Shown here: positions 1-7,767 of the stretch, piece after piece
How positions within the stretch are numbered: position 1 is the first letter of the stretch
How the letters are laid out: every line of letters begins with the position of its first letter
Source: Clostridia bacterium
GTDB taxonomy: Bacteria > Bacillota > Clostridia > Oscillospirales > CAG-272
DNA length: 37,907 nt
Direction of reading: 5' to 3'
NCBI GenBank assembly: GCA_017472305.1
Contig: JAFUQP010000013.1
Location: 1 to 37,907 of the forward strand
The notes under the pieces: generated by a model
The model's database searches: none
The model's input: only the letters and a program-made list of their open reading frames with translations
Told to the model about the DNA's origin: nothing
Position numbers and translations under genes: made by a program

Positions 1-282
1 GTATACCGAAAGAAGCACCGAGCGAGGGTTGTCGCCCGCAATGATGCCGCCGCACTCGTCACAGTCTATGTAGAGTATATCGTCAAGCTCTGTGTTCTCG
101 GCATCCGACACGTCAAGCCCGAAGTCCTGCATAAGTCCGAGACGGAAGCCGCCCTCTGCCTCAGGGTTATAGGATATGGAGATATCGCCGACCTCGGGCA
201 TCATCATACGAAGATATTTTTTTAATTCCTCTGCCGCGTAGTCGATGGGCGAGGCAAGTGAGATTTTGTTAATTGTAAGCAT
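1..282 (-). CDS. N-terminal part of a glycosidase-like protein (3' end outside window)
   Basis: The frame starts at ATG 282 with AAAGG about 8 nt upstream and stays open for 94 codons to the left edge, so only the N-terminus is visible. It begins MLTINKISLASPIDYAAEEL, and later has a stretch reading ECGGIIAGDNPRSVLLSVY. A segment ending in G-x-x-x-A-G-x-N-P-R-x-x-L-x-x-V-Y is typical of the small alpha/beta domain that precedes the catalytic barrel in GH20/GH67-like and DUF4838-type glycoside hydrolases. There is no signal peptide, so a cytoplasmic enzyme is likely. The catalytic domain is outside the window, so enzyme activity is inference. Confidence 0.5.
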   Translation of the reverse strand, partial: MLTINKISLASPIDYAAEELKKYLRMMMPEVGDISISYNPEAEGGFRLGLMQDFGLDVSDAENTELDDILYIDCDECGGIIAGDNPRSVLLSVY

Positions 283-352
283 AATTTTTTCCTTTCATTC
301 GGTTTTTTGCGTCTTTCATAAATAATTATATAATATTCGCAGGCTTGTTGTG

Positions 353-375
353 TACAAAATAATGCATATTTTGTA
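353..375. promoter_or_regulatory. Perfect inverted repeat, possible operator
   Basis: Two 9-bp arms, TACAAAATA (353-361) and TATTTTGTA (367-375), are exact reverse complements around a 5-bp centre. It lies in the divergent region between the minus-strand glycosidase-like gene and secG, about 70 bp upstream of the former's start. A poor minus-strand promoter (TTGTAC, TATTAT) overlaps its left edge. Binding by a regulator of the carbohydrate gene is inference. Confidence 0.3.
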
Positions 376-444
376 TAAAAAAGTACAATAAAATGCACCC
401 AAAGCGCTTAAAAATCAAAACGGAAGGAATTTTCAAAAAAAGTA

Positions 445-473
445 TTGCATTTTAAAGTTATTTGTGGTAAAAT
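445..473 (+). promoter_or_regulatory. Sigma-A promoter of secG
   Basis: The -35 box is TTGCAT (445-450) and the -10 box is TAAAAT (468-473), with a 17-bp spacer. The start codon of secG lies 53 bp downstream, preceded by AAAGG at 512-516. Confidence 0.7.
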
Positions 474-526
474 ATCTCTATGAAAATATAAATGCCAAAG
501 TGCAGATAATCTGAAAGGTAATAAAA

Positions 527-841
527 ATGATAGTTCTTGAGTACGTGCTTATAGCAGTTTTGCTTCTTGCAGCAATCTTCATTATCGTAGCGGTTCTTCT
601 TCAGAAGAGCAGCGAGGACGGACTTTCGGGCGCTATTGCAGGCGGCTCCGAGACCTTCTACGGTAAGGATAAATCCTCCCGCACCGACCGTAAGCTCTTC
701 AAGTGGACTCTTATCGCAAGCATCGTGTTTGCCGTTGCGGTATTTGCCGTTTACGTAATTCAGCCCGACTTCTCTAACTACTACTCGCCCAGCGAGTGGA
801 TGAATCAGAACAGCTATTCCTCGCTGTTCCCGGCTGACTGA
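527..841 (+). CDS. secG: Preprotein translocase subunit SecG
   Basis: SecG is the small membrane subunit of the SecYEG channel that stimulates protein export. The 104-residue product has two hydrophobic segments (about residues 3-25 and 60-80) flanking a conserved loop with LLQKSSEDGLSGAIAGGSE. This loop, with G-L-S-G-A and the following GKDKSS, is diagnostic of SecG. The family is usually 70-80 residues; here about 20 polar, Tyr/Ser/Asn-rich residues are added after the second segment. The start is set by AAAGG 10 nt upstream. It has its own promoter and a strong terminator, and precedes rnr, an arrangement common in Firmicutes. Confidence 0.93.
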   Translation: MIVLEYVLIAVLLLAAIFIIVAVLLQKSSEDGLSGAIAGGSETFYGKDKSSRTDRKLFKWTLIASIVFAVAVFAVYVIQPDFSNYYSPSEWMNQNSYSSLFPAD

Positions 842-844
842 CAG

Positions 845-880
845 AAAAAAGCTGCCTCGATATCGACGGCGGCTTTTTTT
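845..880 (+). terminator. Rho-independent terminator after secG
   Basis: AAAAAAGCTGCC (845-856) pairs with GGCGGCTTTTTT (868-879), with one G-T wobble. The loop is self-complementary (TCGATATCGA) and a run of seven T ends the structure. It starts 3 bp after the secG stop. I see no good promoter between it and rnr, so some read-through into rnr is likely. Confidence 0.8.
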
Positions 881-934
881 CTTGTGCGGGATTTATCAGT
901 GATTTTTTGTCAAGACTATAAAAAAACGGATTTT

Positions 935-3034
935 ATGAAAAAGGATTTTACGAGATTTACAAAAAGAAACAAGCATAAGCGCCGCGATAAGGATGCGGCG
1001 CGGAGAGAGCTTCTTCGCGCGGTGCGCGAGAGTGGGGTTGCCTATGACTCTCTGAAGCTTAAGAGCGCGCTTGACAGAGGTCGCCGCGCGAGGGTGTCCG
1101 CAACACCCCATAGGGACGAATATGAGATACGCGGTATTTTCTCGGGCTCGAGGGGCGGCTTCGGCTTCGTTTCTCCCGAGGCGGGCGGCGAGGATATCTT
1201 TATCCCCGAGGGCAGGTGCCGCGGTGCTATTGACGGCGATTTTGTTCGCGCGGTTTACCACAGCTTCACCGACCGCGACGGCAGAGAGCGCACCGAGGGG
1301 CGAGTTACCGAAATTATCGAGTACGGCAGAACCTTCGTTATAGGTACTCTTAAGCGCGAAAGATACGGCAGACGCGGCGCGTATCTTTATATCCTTCCCG
1401 ACGATAATCGCCTGTCACTGAACCCGACGGTCACGGATGCAGGCGGCGCGAGAGAGGGCGAGAAGGTCAAGGCAGAGCTTGTCCGAGGCGGCGCTTTCGG
1501 GCTTTCGGCACGGGTGAGTGCGGTATTCGGAAAGTCAGACTCAAGGGAAGCAAACTACGCGGCAATCCTAGAGGAGGCGGGAATTGTTACCGAGTTTTCC
1601 GACGCGGAGCTTGGAGAGGCAGATGCTCTTTCACGAGAGCCTGTCACAGTCGAGGGCAGGGCAGACCTTACCTCGGAGATAATATTCACAATAGACGGCG
1701 AGGGTGCAAAGGACCTCGACGATGCGGTTTCGCTTACACGCACAGCCGACGGCTACCGCCTCGGGGTGCATATTGCCGACGTTTCTCACTACGTGAGGGA
1801 GCGCACCGCGCTCGACCGCGCGGTAATGGCGAGGGGAACGAGCGTGTATTTTACCGACAAGGTGGTACCGATGCTCCCGAGGGCTCTCTCCAATGGCGCC
1901 TGTTCGCTCGGTGCGGGAGAGAAAAAGTACACCTTAAGTGCCGTAATCTCTCTTTCCGCCGACGGCGAGATACTCTCGCTCGAGCTGCTTGAATCGGTAA
2001 TTATCAGCAGGGTACGCGGAGTATACAGCGAGGTAAACTCTATTCTTTCGGGAGAGGCTGATGCCGACCTCGAGAAAAAATATTCTGAGGTCAAGGGAAC
2101 GCTTCTTACTATGCGTGAGCTGTATGAGAAGCTGAAGGCTAAGAGCGATGCTCGCGGTGCTATGGACTTCGATGCCGATGAGGCAGAGATACTCCTTGAC
2201 GGGGACGGGGTTCCCACGGAGATAGTCAGGCGCGAGAGGGGTGTCGCCGAGAGGATAATCGAGCAGTTTATGCTCACCGCAAACGAGGCGGTGGCAAGAG
2301 AGCTTACGCGCGCGAAAATACCCTGCGTATACCGCGTGCACGAGGCACCCCCGCCCGATAAATTCTCCGAGTTCGTAAGCTACGCGCACACGCTCGGCAT
2401 AGACAGAACGCTGCTTCGCAGCGAGAACCCAACGCCGAAAATGCTCTCGGAGGTACTCCTTGAGGCAGAGAAAAAGGATATTCTTATGCCTGTGTCGAGA
2501 ACGATGCTACGCACTATGGCGAAGGCAAAGTATTCCGCAGAGCGCACCTCGCACTTCGGGCTCGGACTCGATACCTACTGTCATTTTACTTCGCCTATAA
2601 GGAGACTCTCCGACCTTGCGACTCACAGAATAATCAAAAGGGTGCTGTTTTGTGGCAAGGCGGCGGCTCAGTATTCCTCTTACGCGCGCCGCGCGGCGGC
2701 AGCGGCAACCGAGGGAGAGCTGCGCGCGCTTATGGCGGAGAGGCGTATTGAAAATCTGTATAAGGTAATTTATATGCAGGACAGAGTTGGCGAGGAGTTC
2801 TCGGCGACTGTATGCTCGGCGGTATCCTACGGCTTCTTTGTTGAGCTTGATAACACCGTCGAGGGGCTTGTGCATACCGACGACCTTCCCTACGGCTATA
2901 TCTTTGATGAGAAAACTCTGACGCACAGAAGCCGCACGCATTCCTACAAAATCGGCGACAGGCTTCGTGTGAGGCTCGTCGAGGCAGATATAATCAGAGG
3001 AAAATTATCATTCGTTCCGGTGGAAAATATCTGA
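935..3034 (+). CDS. rnr: Ribonuclease R (RNB-family 3'-5' exoribonuclease)
   Basis: RNase R degrades structured RNA 3' to 5' and acts in mRNA decay and trans-translation quality control. The 699-residue product has a basic N-terminus, cold-shock-like OB domains (about 45-190), the RNB catalytic domain (about 245-570) with the Asp-rich site IDGEGAKDLDDA, the later motif HFTSPIRRLSDL, and a C-terminal S1 domain (about 615-695). B. subtilis and E. coli enzymes are longer (about 780-810); the lysine-rich C-terminal tail is missing here. A GTG at 884 is in frame but lies directly at the end of the secG terminator, so ATG 935 is preferred. Its TGA overlaps the next ATG, indicating coupling. Confidence 0.93.
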   Translation: MKKDFTRFTKRNKHKRRDKDAARRELLRAVRESGVAYDSLKLKSALDRGRRARVSATPHRDEYEIRGIFSGSRGGFGFVSPEAGGEDIFIPEGRCRGAIDGDFVRAVYHSFTDRDGRERTEGRVTEIIEYGRTFVIGTLKRERYGRRGAYLYILPDDNRLSLNPTVTDAGGAREGEKVKAELVRGGAFGLSARVSAVFGKSDSREANYAAILEEAGIVTEFSDAELGEADALSREPVTVEGRADLTSEIIFTIDGEGAKDLDDAVSLTRTADGYRLGVHIADVSHYVRERTALDRAVMARGTSVYFTDKVVPMLPRALSNGACSLGAGEKKYTLSAVISLSADGEILSLELLESVIISRVRGVYSEVNSILSGEADADLEKKYSEVKGTLLTMRELYEKLKAKSDARGAMDFDADEAEILLDGDGVPTEIVRRERGVAERIIEQFMLTANEAVARELTRAKIPCVYRVHEAPPPDKFSEFVSYAHTLGIDRTLLRSENPTPKMLSEVLLEAEKKDILMPVSRTMLRTMAKAKYSAERTSHFGLGLDTYCHFTSPIRRLSDLATHRIIKRVLFCGKAAAQYSSYARRAAAAATEGELRALMAERRIENLYKVIYMQDRVGEEFSATVCSAVSYGFFVELDNTVEGLVHTDDLPYGYIFDEKTLTHRSRTHSYKIGDRLRVRLVEADIIRGKLSFVPVENI

Positions 3035-3852
3035 TGAAAAGAGAAATTAATCTTCTGACGCTGACATATCTTTTGGTTTTGCTCTCACTTTTCATTTCGG
3101 GTGCATTTGAAGGGATATTGTCAACTGTGATTTACATTCTGGGCTTTGTTTTGCCGTTTTGCCTTGCTCTTGCGCTTGCGAAAATACCGGGAGAGAAGCG
3201 TCGCGCGGAGTATCTTACGCTCTCGGGGTCGGGGGCAATCATTACCGCGAATACGCTCTTTCTGCTCGTCGGTATCTGCTTTGTCCTTTCGTATCTCTCG
3301 GCGCTCCTTCTTCGCTATACGCTCGGTGTCAGCCAGGACGTGGCGCTTGGCGATAGCTTTGCTATGGCGGTCATTCTGCACGCGCTCCTACCTGCGGTCC
3401 TCGAGGAGGCGCTCTTTCGCTATCTGCCGATAAAGCTTATAGGCGAGCGCTCGCCCGCGGTTACCCTGCTTCTTTCGGCAGGCTTCTTTGCACTGCTTCA
3501 CCACAGCTTTTTCCAGATACCCTACGCGCTTGTCGCGGGGCTTATCTTTATGGCGGTTGACCTTATGTGCGGCAGCGTTCTACCGTCGCTTGTTCTGCAT
3601 TTTTCAAACAATCTTATCTCGCTTGTCTGGACGTTCTTTATCGAGGGGACACCGCTTGCTTTGCCCTTCCTTATATCTATTGCGGCGCTTGCGGCAATCT
3701 CGGCTATACTTGCGGTTGTATTTTGGAAAAAGCTCTATCGCGAGAGGGTAAAGCGGTTACTTGTAATCGGCGAAAAGTACGAGGCCGGTGCATATCCCCT
3801 GCTATTTGCTCTGCCGACGCTCTTTATCGCAGTTACCGAGCTGTTTATATAG
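3034..3852 (+). CDS. CPBP-family intramembrane metalloprotease (CAAX-like)
   Basis: A polytopic membrane protein of 272 residues with roughly eight hydrophobic segments. The three family motifs are present: EE-x-x-x-R (E124, E125, R129), F-x-x-x-H (F152 to H156) and H-x-x-x-N (H189, N193), which form the intramembrane metal site of CAAX prenyl protease 2/bacteriocin-processing (Abi) proteins. Bacterial members cleave or tether diverse membrane substrates, and the substrate here is unknown. The start ATG overlaps the rnr stop by one base, so it is co-translated with rnr. No lantibiotic or bacteriocin gene lies nearby. Confidence 0.88.
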   Translation: MKREINLLTLTYLLVLLSLFISGAFEGILSTVIYILGFVLPFCLALALAKIPGEKRRAEYLTLSGSGAIITANTLFLLVGICFVLSYLSALLLRYTLGVSQDVALGDSFAMAVILHALLPAVLEEALFRYLPIKLIGERSPAVTLLLSAGFFALLHHSFFQIPYALVAGLIFMAVDLMCGSVLPSLVLHFSNNLISLVWTFFIEGTPLALPFLISIAALAAISAILAVVFWKKLYRERVKRLLVIGEKYEAGAYPLLFALPTLFIAVTELFI

Positions 3853-3930
3853 CTCTCGCGAGCGGTATTGCTTTCTTGTTTATCAAGCTCAGAAGCGTAT
3901 TAACCTATTTCATCACCAACGGAGAAAATT

Positions 3931-4428
3931 ATGGACGAAAAAGCTCTATCCGTAGAAAATTTCACAGAGTGCAGGAATGCCTCTGACGAGTATTTTATGC
4001 GCGAGGCAATGCGCGAGGCAAGCCTTGCGGAGGCTGAGGACGAGGTGCCGATAGGCGCGGTAGCCGTCAAGGACGGCAAAATAATTGCCCGAGCCTATAA
4101 TACCCGCGAGCGCTCACGCTGTGCGACGCATCACGCAGAGATACTCGCAATTGAGAGAGCCTGCGCCTCACTCGGAGGCTGGCGGCTGCCCGGGGTTACC
4201 CTTTACGTCACTCTTGAGCCTTGCGCAATGTGCGCGGGGGCGATTATCAACGCGCGTATTCCAAGAGTCGTGTACGGCGCGTCCGACCTTCGCTTCGGTG
4301 CGCTCGGCTCGCTTGTTGACCTCTCCGAAATTCCGTTTAACCATAAGCCCGAGGTTTCGCGCGGCATACTTAAAGAGGAGTGTGCCGATATGCTTTCCTC
4401 GTATTTCAAGAGAAAGCGCAAGCAATAG
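3931..4428 (+). CDS. tadA: tRNA-specific adenosine deaminase TadA
   Basis: TadA converts A34 to inosine in tRNA-Arg(ACG), needed for decoding CGN codons. The cytidine-deaminase fold zinc site is complete: HAE (H68, E70 as proton shuttle) and PCAMC (C98, C101). The 165-residue length is normal, with about 18 extra N-terminal residues before the conserved EYFMREAMREA helix. GGAGAAA about 6 nt before ATG 3931 supports this start. It follows the CPBP gene by 78 bp with no terminator and probably belongs to the rnr operon. In many Firmicutes the SRP RNA gene lies directly after tadA, which bears on the next entry. Confidence 0.95.
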   Translation: MDEKALSVENFTECRNASDEYFMREAMREASLAEAEDEVPIGAVAVKDGKIIARAYNTRERSRCATHHAEILAIERACASLGGWRLPGVTLYVTLEPCAMCAGAIINARIPRVVYGASDLRFGALGSLVDLSEIPFNHKPEVSRGILKEECADMLSSYFKRKRKQ

Positions 4429-4527
4429 TCCCGGCTGCTATGAGGTCTGAATTTTCGGTGACCCCGTCACGCAGAACACCTGTAAGGTCCAACCGCCTCA
4501 CCGAATCGATAGAGGAAGTTCCGACCG
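4428..4527 (+). ncRNA. Candidate structured RNA downstream of tadA
   Basis: About 100 nt after the tadA stop can fold strongly. TTCGGTGA (4454-4461) is an exact complement of TCACCGAA (4498-4505). Competing pairings are TGAGG (4441-4445) with CCTCA (4496-4500) and a GTGAC/GTCAC hairpin (4458-4470). The position matches that of SRP RNA in many Firmicutes, and the two adjacent hairpins faintly recall the SRP Alu domain. The hallmark S-domain loop (AGGTCCGGAAGGAAGCAGC-like) is absent, so I do not call it SRP RNA. It could also be a 3'-UTR structure of the tadA transcript. Confidence 0.3.
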
Positions 4528-4595
4528 TAAAATGCAAAAATAAGATACATAAGCGTTACATCTGTAGCGACAAATATTGTAAAACAATAAAACTG

Positions 4596-4624
4596 TTGAC
4601 AAAAATGACAAACTGTGCTAAAAT
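4596..4624 (+). promoter_or_regulatory. Sigma-A promoter of the AMP-ligase gene
   Basis: A consensus TTGACA (4596-4601) and TAAAAT (4619-4624) are separated by 17 bp. The start codon is 60 bp further on. Confidence 0.82.
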
Positions 4625-4629
4625 GTCTA

Positions 4630-4649
4630 CGGAAAAAAAGATTTTTCCG
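4630..4649 (+). promoter_or_regulatory. 5'-UTR hairpin
   Basis: CGGAAAAA (4630-4637) pairs perfectly with TTTTTCCG (4642-4649) over a 4-nt loop. It starts at about the expected transcription start of the AMP-ligase mRNA. It lies 18 nt before the Shine-Dalgarno sequence GAGAGGA (4668-4674), so it would protect the 5' end rather than block translation. Confidence 0.4.
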
Positions 4650-4683
4650 CATTTTATTAAATAACACGAGAGGACTGGCTATT

Positions 4684-6393
4684 ATGAAAAAGGATAGACC
4701 GTTACATCCTAAAAAAGAATTTGAAAACATAAGAGGCATGGTAGAGGAGATTGGCTCGCTCTACGAGGGCAAGGTAGCGTGTCGCTATCGCAAGAACCCT
4801 CACGATAAGGAAGCCGTAAAGGTTTATTACGAGGAGTTCCGCGACCACATACGAGCTATCGCATCGGAGTATATTGCAAGAGGCTATAACGGCAAGAGAA
4901 TAGTCTGTCTCGGCAAGCATACCTACTCCTGGATTCAGTGCTACTATGCAACCCTCGCAACTGCGTCGGTGCTTATCCCTCTTGACAGAGATTGGGCAAA
5001 GGAGGACCTTCTTGAAACCGTAAGAACGGGTGAAGGTGAGATAATCTTCTGTGACAAGGACGTACTTGATAAGGGAGAGTTCATTGCTTCGGAGCTTGGA
5101 CTTCCCGCGCCTATCGTTCTTGACGGCGAGGGCGAGAATTCCCTCTCGGGAATGCTTTCGGCAGGTGCTGAAAAGTTCGCCGCAGACAAGACCCCCTACT
5201 ACTCGGTAGAGATTGACGTTGACGCGCTCGCAATGCTCGTGTTCACCTCGGGCACAACCGGTAAGGGCAAGGGCGTTATGCTCTCCCAGAGGAACTTTAT
5301 GTCCGACCTTGCAGAGGTTATTCCCTTTATCGACTTCTCTACGCGCTGCATTAACGTACTTCCCCCTCACCACACCTACGGCTCGAGCGTTTCAATCTAC
5401 GGTCAGATGTCGATAGGCTGCGATATCTACATTTCCTCTGGCGTTAAGTACATTCTTAAGGAGCTCCAAGAGCACAAGCCCGGTCACCTCGTTGCAGTTC
5501 CCCTCTACGTTGAAACCTTCTACAGAAGAATAATCAAGGGCATCAAGGACTCCGGTAAGGAGAAGCTCGTTTATACTCTTATTAAGATAAGCAACGCGCT
5601 TCGTAAGATTGGCATCGACCTTCGCAGTCTGTTCTTCAAGAAGAGCATACTTAAGTCCTTCGGCGGAGAGCTTAATATGATTATCTCGGGCGGCGCGCCG
5701 CTTAACCAGGAGATGGCAGACCTCTTCGACTCGATAGGCATTACCGTGCTTAACGGCTACGGAATTACCGAGTGTGCGCCCATAATTGCCGTAAACCACA
5801 ATAAGTATATAGTACCGAAGAGCGTTGGCCCCGTGCTTCCTATCGACGAGGTTGTAATCGACGAGCCCAATGAGGACGGAGAGGGCGAAATTCTCGTCAG
5901 AGGCTCTAACGTAATGCTCGGCTACTACAAGAACGAGGAGGCTAATCGCGAGGCTATCGACGAGAACGGCTTCTTCCACACCGGCGACTACGGTAAGCTC
6001 GTTACTATGAAGGACGGAGCAAGAGTAATCTACATCACCGGCAGAAAGAAGAACCTCATAATCCTCTCTAACGGTAAGAACGTATATCCCGAGGAGATTG
6101 AGGACGCGCTTGCGGCGACTCCCGGCGTACTTGAAATTGTCGTATACGAGGGCAAGAGCAAGAGAGGCGACGCGTACAACGCGATAGTTGCCGAGATATT
6201 CTGCGACAAGGATTATATGGCACAGAACGGCATTACCGACGTAGAAAGCTACCTTCGCGGCTACGTAAACGAGTACAACCGCACGGCAGTTCCCTATAAG
6301 AAGATAGCAGTTCTCAAGGTAAGAGAAGAGGAGTTCCCGAAGAACACTCTCCGTAAAATCCTTCGTAGAATGATTGATATGACCATCGACTGA
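4684..6393 (+). CDS. AMP-dependent synthetase/ligase, long-chain acyl-CoA synthetase type
   Basis: Adenylate-forming enzyme of 569 residues that probably activates a fatty or other carboxylic acid with ATP and loads it onto CoA or a carrier. The P-loop TSGTTGKGKG lies at about 188-197. The A5 motif GYGITECAP, A7/A8 motifs HTGDYG and ITGRKKNLIILSNGKNVYPE, and the C-terminal lysine in PKNTLRKI follow in the normal order. The AMP-binding N-domain and the smaller C-domain are both complete. No signal or membrane segment is evident. ATG 4684 is chosen because of GAGAGGA 9 nt upstream; an earlier in-frame ATG at 4615 overlaps the promoter. It has its own promoter and terminator. Substrate is not predictable from sequence alone. 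Confidence 0.88.
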   Translation: MKKDRPLHPKKEFENIRGMVEEIGSLYEGKVACRYRKNPHDKEAVKVYYEEFRDHIRAIASEYIARGYNGKRIVCLGKHTYSWIQCYYATLATASVLIPLDRDWAKEDLLETVRTGEGEIIFCDKDVLDKGEFIASELGLPAPIVLDGEGENSLSGMLSAGAEKFAADKTPYYSVEIDVDALAMLVFTSGTTGKGKGVMLSQRNFMSDLAEVIPFIDFSTRCINVLPPHHTYGSSVSIYGQMSIGCDIYISSGVKYILKELQEHKPGHLVAVPLYVETFYRRIIKGIKDSGKEKLVYTLIKISNALRKIGIDLRSLFFKKSILKSFGGELNMIISGGAPLNQEMADLFDSIGITVLNGYGITECAPIIAVNHNKYIVPKSVGPVLPIDEVVIDEPNEDGEGEILVRGSNVMLGYYKNEEANREAIDENGFFHTGDYGKLVTMKDGARVIYITGRKKNLIILSNGKNVYPEEIEDALAATPGVLEIVVYEGKSKRGDAYNAIVAEIFCDKDYMAQNGITDVESYLRGYVNEYNRTAVPYKKIAVLKVREEEFPKNTLRKILRRMIDMTID

Positions 6394-6406
6394 TAATACT
6401 TTCTCG

Positions 6407-6442
6407 GAATACCGCCTGGAAAATCGGCGGTATTCTTTTTTT
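6407..6442 (+). terminator. Rho-independent terminator
   Basis: A perfect 10-bp stem, GAATACCGCC (6407-6416) with GGCGGTATTC (6426-6435), is followed by a run of T. It ends the AMP-ligase transcript 13 bp after the stop. Confidence 0.9.
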
Positions 6443-6470
6443 ATTTATTTTGGTATTTTTATTTTGCTTG

Positions 6471-6499
6471 TTGAAAATAAATGAAAACTGTGCTAAAAT
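6471..6499 (+). promoter_or_regulatory. Sigma-A promoter of the amidohydrolase gene
   Basis: TTGAAA (6471-6476) and TAAAAT (6494-6499) with a 17-bp spacer. The -10 region repeats the ACTGTGCTAAAAT sequence found at the AMP-ligase promoter. Confidence 0.7.
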
Positions 6500-6532
6500 A
6501 AAAGCGATAAACGTTTAAAGGAGCCTTGAGTG

Positions 6533-7687
6533 ATGCTTTTGATTAAAAACGGAAGAATAAAGACTGTGGCGGATGGCGATATTCCGCTCGGATATATACT
6601 TTTCGGTGATGACGGAAGGATAGCCGAGATTGGCTCGGGAGAGTATACGGGAGATGTCAGCGAGGTGATTGATGCCGAGGGCAGGCTTGTGACCCCCGGA
6701 CTTGTCGAGGCGCATTGTCACGTCGGATTTTCCGGCGGTGTCGGCTCGGTCGGCTATGGCTTCAACGAGAGCCTTGAGCCCCTGACACCCGAGATGCGCG
6801 CGATTGACGGAATTAACCCCTTCGACGAGAGCTTTTCGCTTTCCGTAAGCCACGGCGTAACGGCGGTCTGCACGGGCCCCGGCAGCTGTAACGTGGTTGC
6901 GGGAACCTTTGCCGCTATAAAGACCGTCGGCAAGAGGGTTGACGATATGATAATCAAGTATCCCGTCGCTATGAAGTGCGCCTTTGGCGAAAACCCCACG
7001 AAGTGCTTCGGCGTCGAGCAAAAGAAGCCACCGAGGACGAAGATGGGCGTTGCGGCACTGCTTCGCGGACTTCTCTTTAAGACAAAGCAGTACCTAGAGG
7101 CAAAGGAGTCGGGCAAAAGCCCCGCCTTTGATATGAAGCTTGAGGCAATGATACCCGTAATCAAGGGCGAGCTGCCCCTGAAGGCTCACGTGCATAGCTC
7201 AACCGACATATTCACGGTTATAAGGATAGCGAAGGAGTTCGGGCTCGGTTTGACCCTTGACCACTGCACCGACGGCGCGCTTATTGCAGAGGAGCTTGCG
7301 GCTGAGGGATATCCCGCCCTCGTCGGTCCTTCCTTTGGAGGAAAGAGCAAAAGGGAGCTTGACAACAAGAGCTTTGCAACGGCGGCAGCACTTCACCGCG
7401 CGGGTGTCAAGGTGAGCATAATCACAGACTCCGACGTAACGCCTATACAGTATCTTGCTATGTTTGCGGGCTTCGCGGTCGGTGCGGGGCTTCCCTACGA
7501 GGAGGCTTGGCGCGCGATAACCGTTAACCCCGCGGAGAGCGTGGGCATCGGCGACAGAGTCGGCTCGCTCGAGGTCGGTAAGGACGGCGACGCGGTTATA
7601 TGGAATGCCGACCCGCTTGTGACGGTGGGTGCTTCGGCATACGTAACGGTGATAGACGGCAAGGTCGTGTACCGCGCCGACAGCTAA
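6533..7687 (+). CDS. Metal-dependent amidohydrolase (imidazolonepropionase-like)
   Basis: A 384-residue TIM-barrel amidohydrolase. The N-terminal beta-sandwich precedes the metal motif EAHCHVGF (H61, H63). Further ligands are likely in KAHVHSS, LDHCTDG and the Asp of IITDSDVTP near the C-terminal end of the barrel. The C-terminus closes the sandwich with GSLEVGKDGDAVIWNADP, a hallmark of the imidazolonepropionase/dihydroorotase-like branch. The substrate is unknown; similar proteins cleave cyclic amides or isoaspartyl dipeptides. AAGGAG at 6518-6523 fits ATG 6533 better than the adjacent GTG 6530. No histidine-degradation genes lie nearby, so a hut role is not supported. Confidence 0.82.
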   Translation: MLLIKNGRIKTVADGDIPLGYILFGDDGRIAEIGSGEYTGDVSEVIDAEGRLVTPGLVEAHCHVGFSGGVGSVGYGFNESLEPLTPEMRAIDGINPFDESFSLSVSHGVTAVCTGPGSCNVVAGTFAAIKTVGKRVDDMIIKYPVAMKCAFGENPTKCFGVEQKKPPRTKMGVAALLRGLLFKTKQYLEAKESGKSPAFDMKLEAMIPVIKGELPLKAHVHSSTDIFTVIRIAKEFGLGLTLDHCTDGALIAEELAAEGYPALVGPSFGGKSKRELDNKSFATAAALHRAGVKVSIITDSDVTPIQYLAMFAGFAVGAGLPYEEAWRAITVNPAESVGIGDRVGSLEVGKDGDAVIWNADPLVTVGASAYVTVIDGKVVYRADS

Positions 7688-7767
7688 CAGCACCCGAAAG
7701 GAAATACGGTTATAAATTAATTTTTGTGTCACATAGCCCTGCGAGGCGGTGGCGGAAGGGAAGAAAA

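Noticed and set aside
402-409. AAGCGCTT as a LacI-type or catabolite operator
   Set aside because: Only 8 bp of palindrome; expected often by chance and no half-site extension fits cre.
884-934. GTG 884 as the rnr start
   Set aside because: It lies right at the end of the secG terminator, has no ribosome binding site, and the added residues are not family-like.
3931-4428. Cytidine or guanine deaminase for tadA
   Set aside because: HAEILAIERA, PCAMC and the following AIINARIPRVVYG block are the TadA pattern.
4428-4527. Calling the RNA after tadA an SRP RNA
   Set aside because: The conserved S-domain loop with GGAA tetraloop is absent and the length is too short for the Firmicute form; only position and a loose Alu-like layout support it.
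6533-7687. Histidine-degradation imidazolonepropionase (hutI)
   Set aside because: Fold resemblance only; no hut genes nearby and the metal-site surroundings differ.
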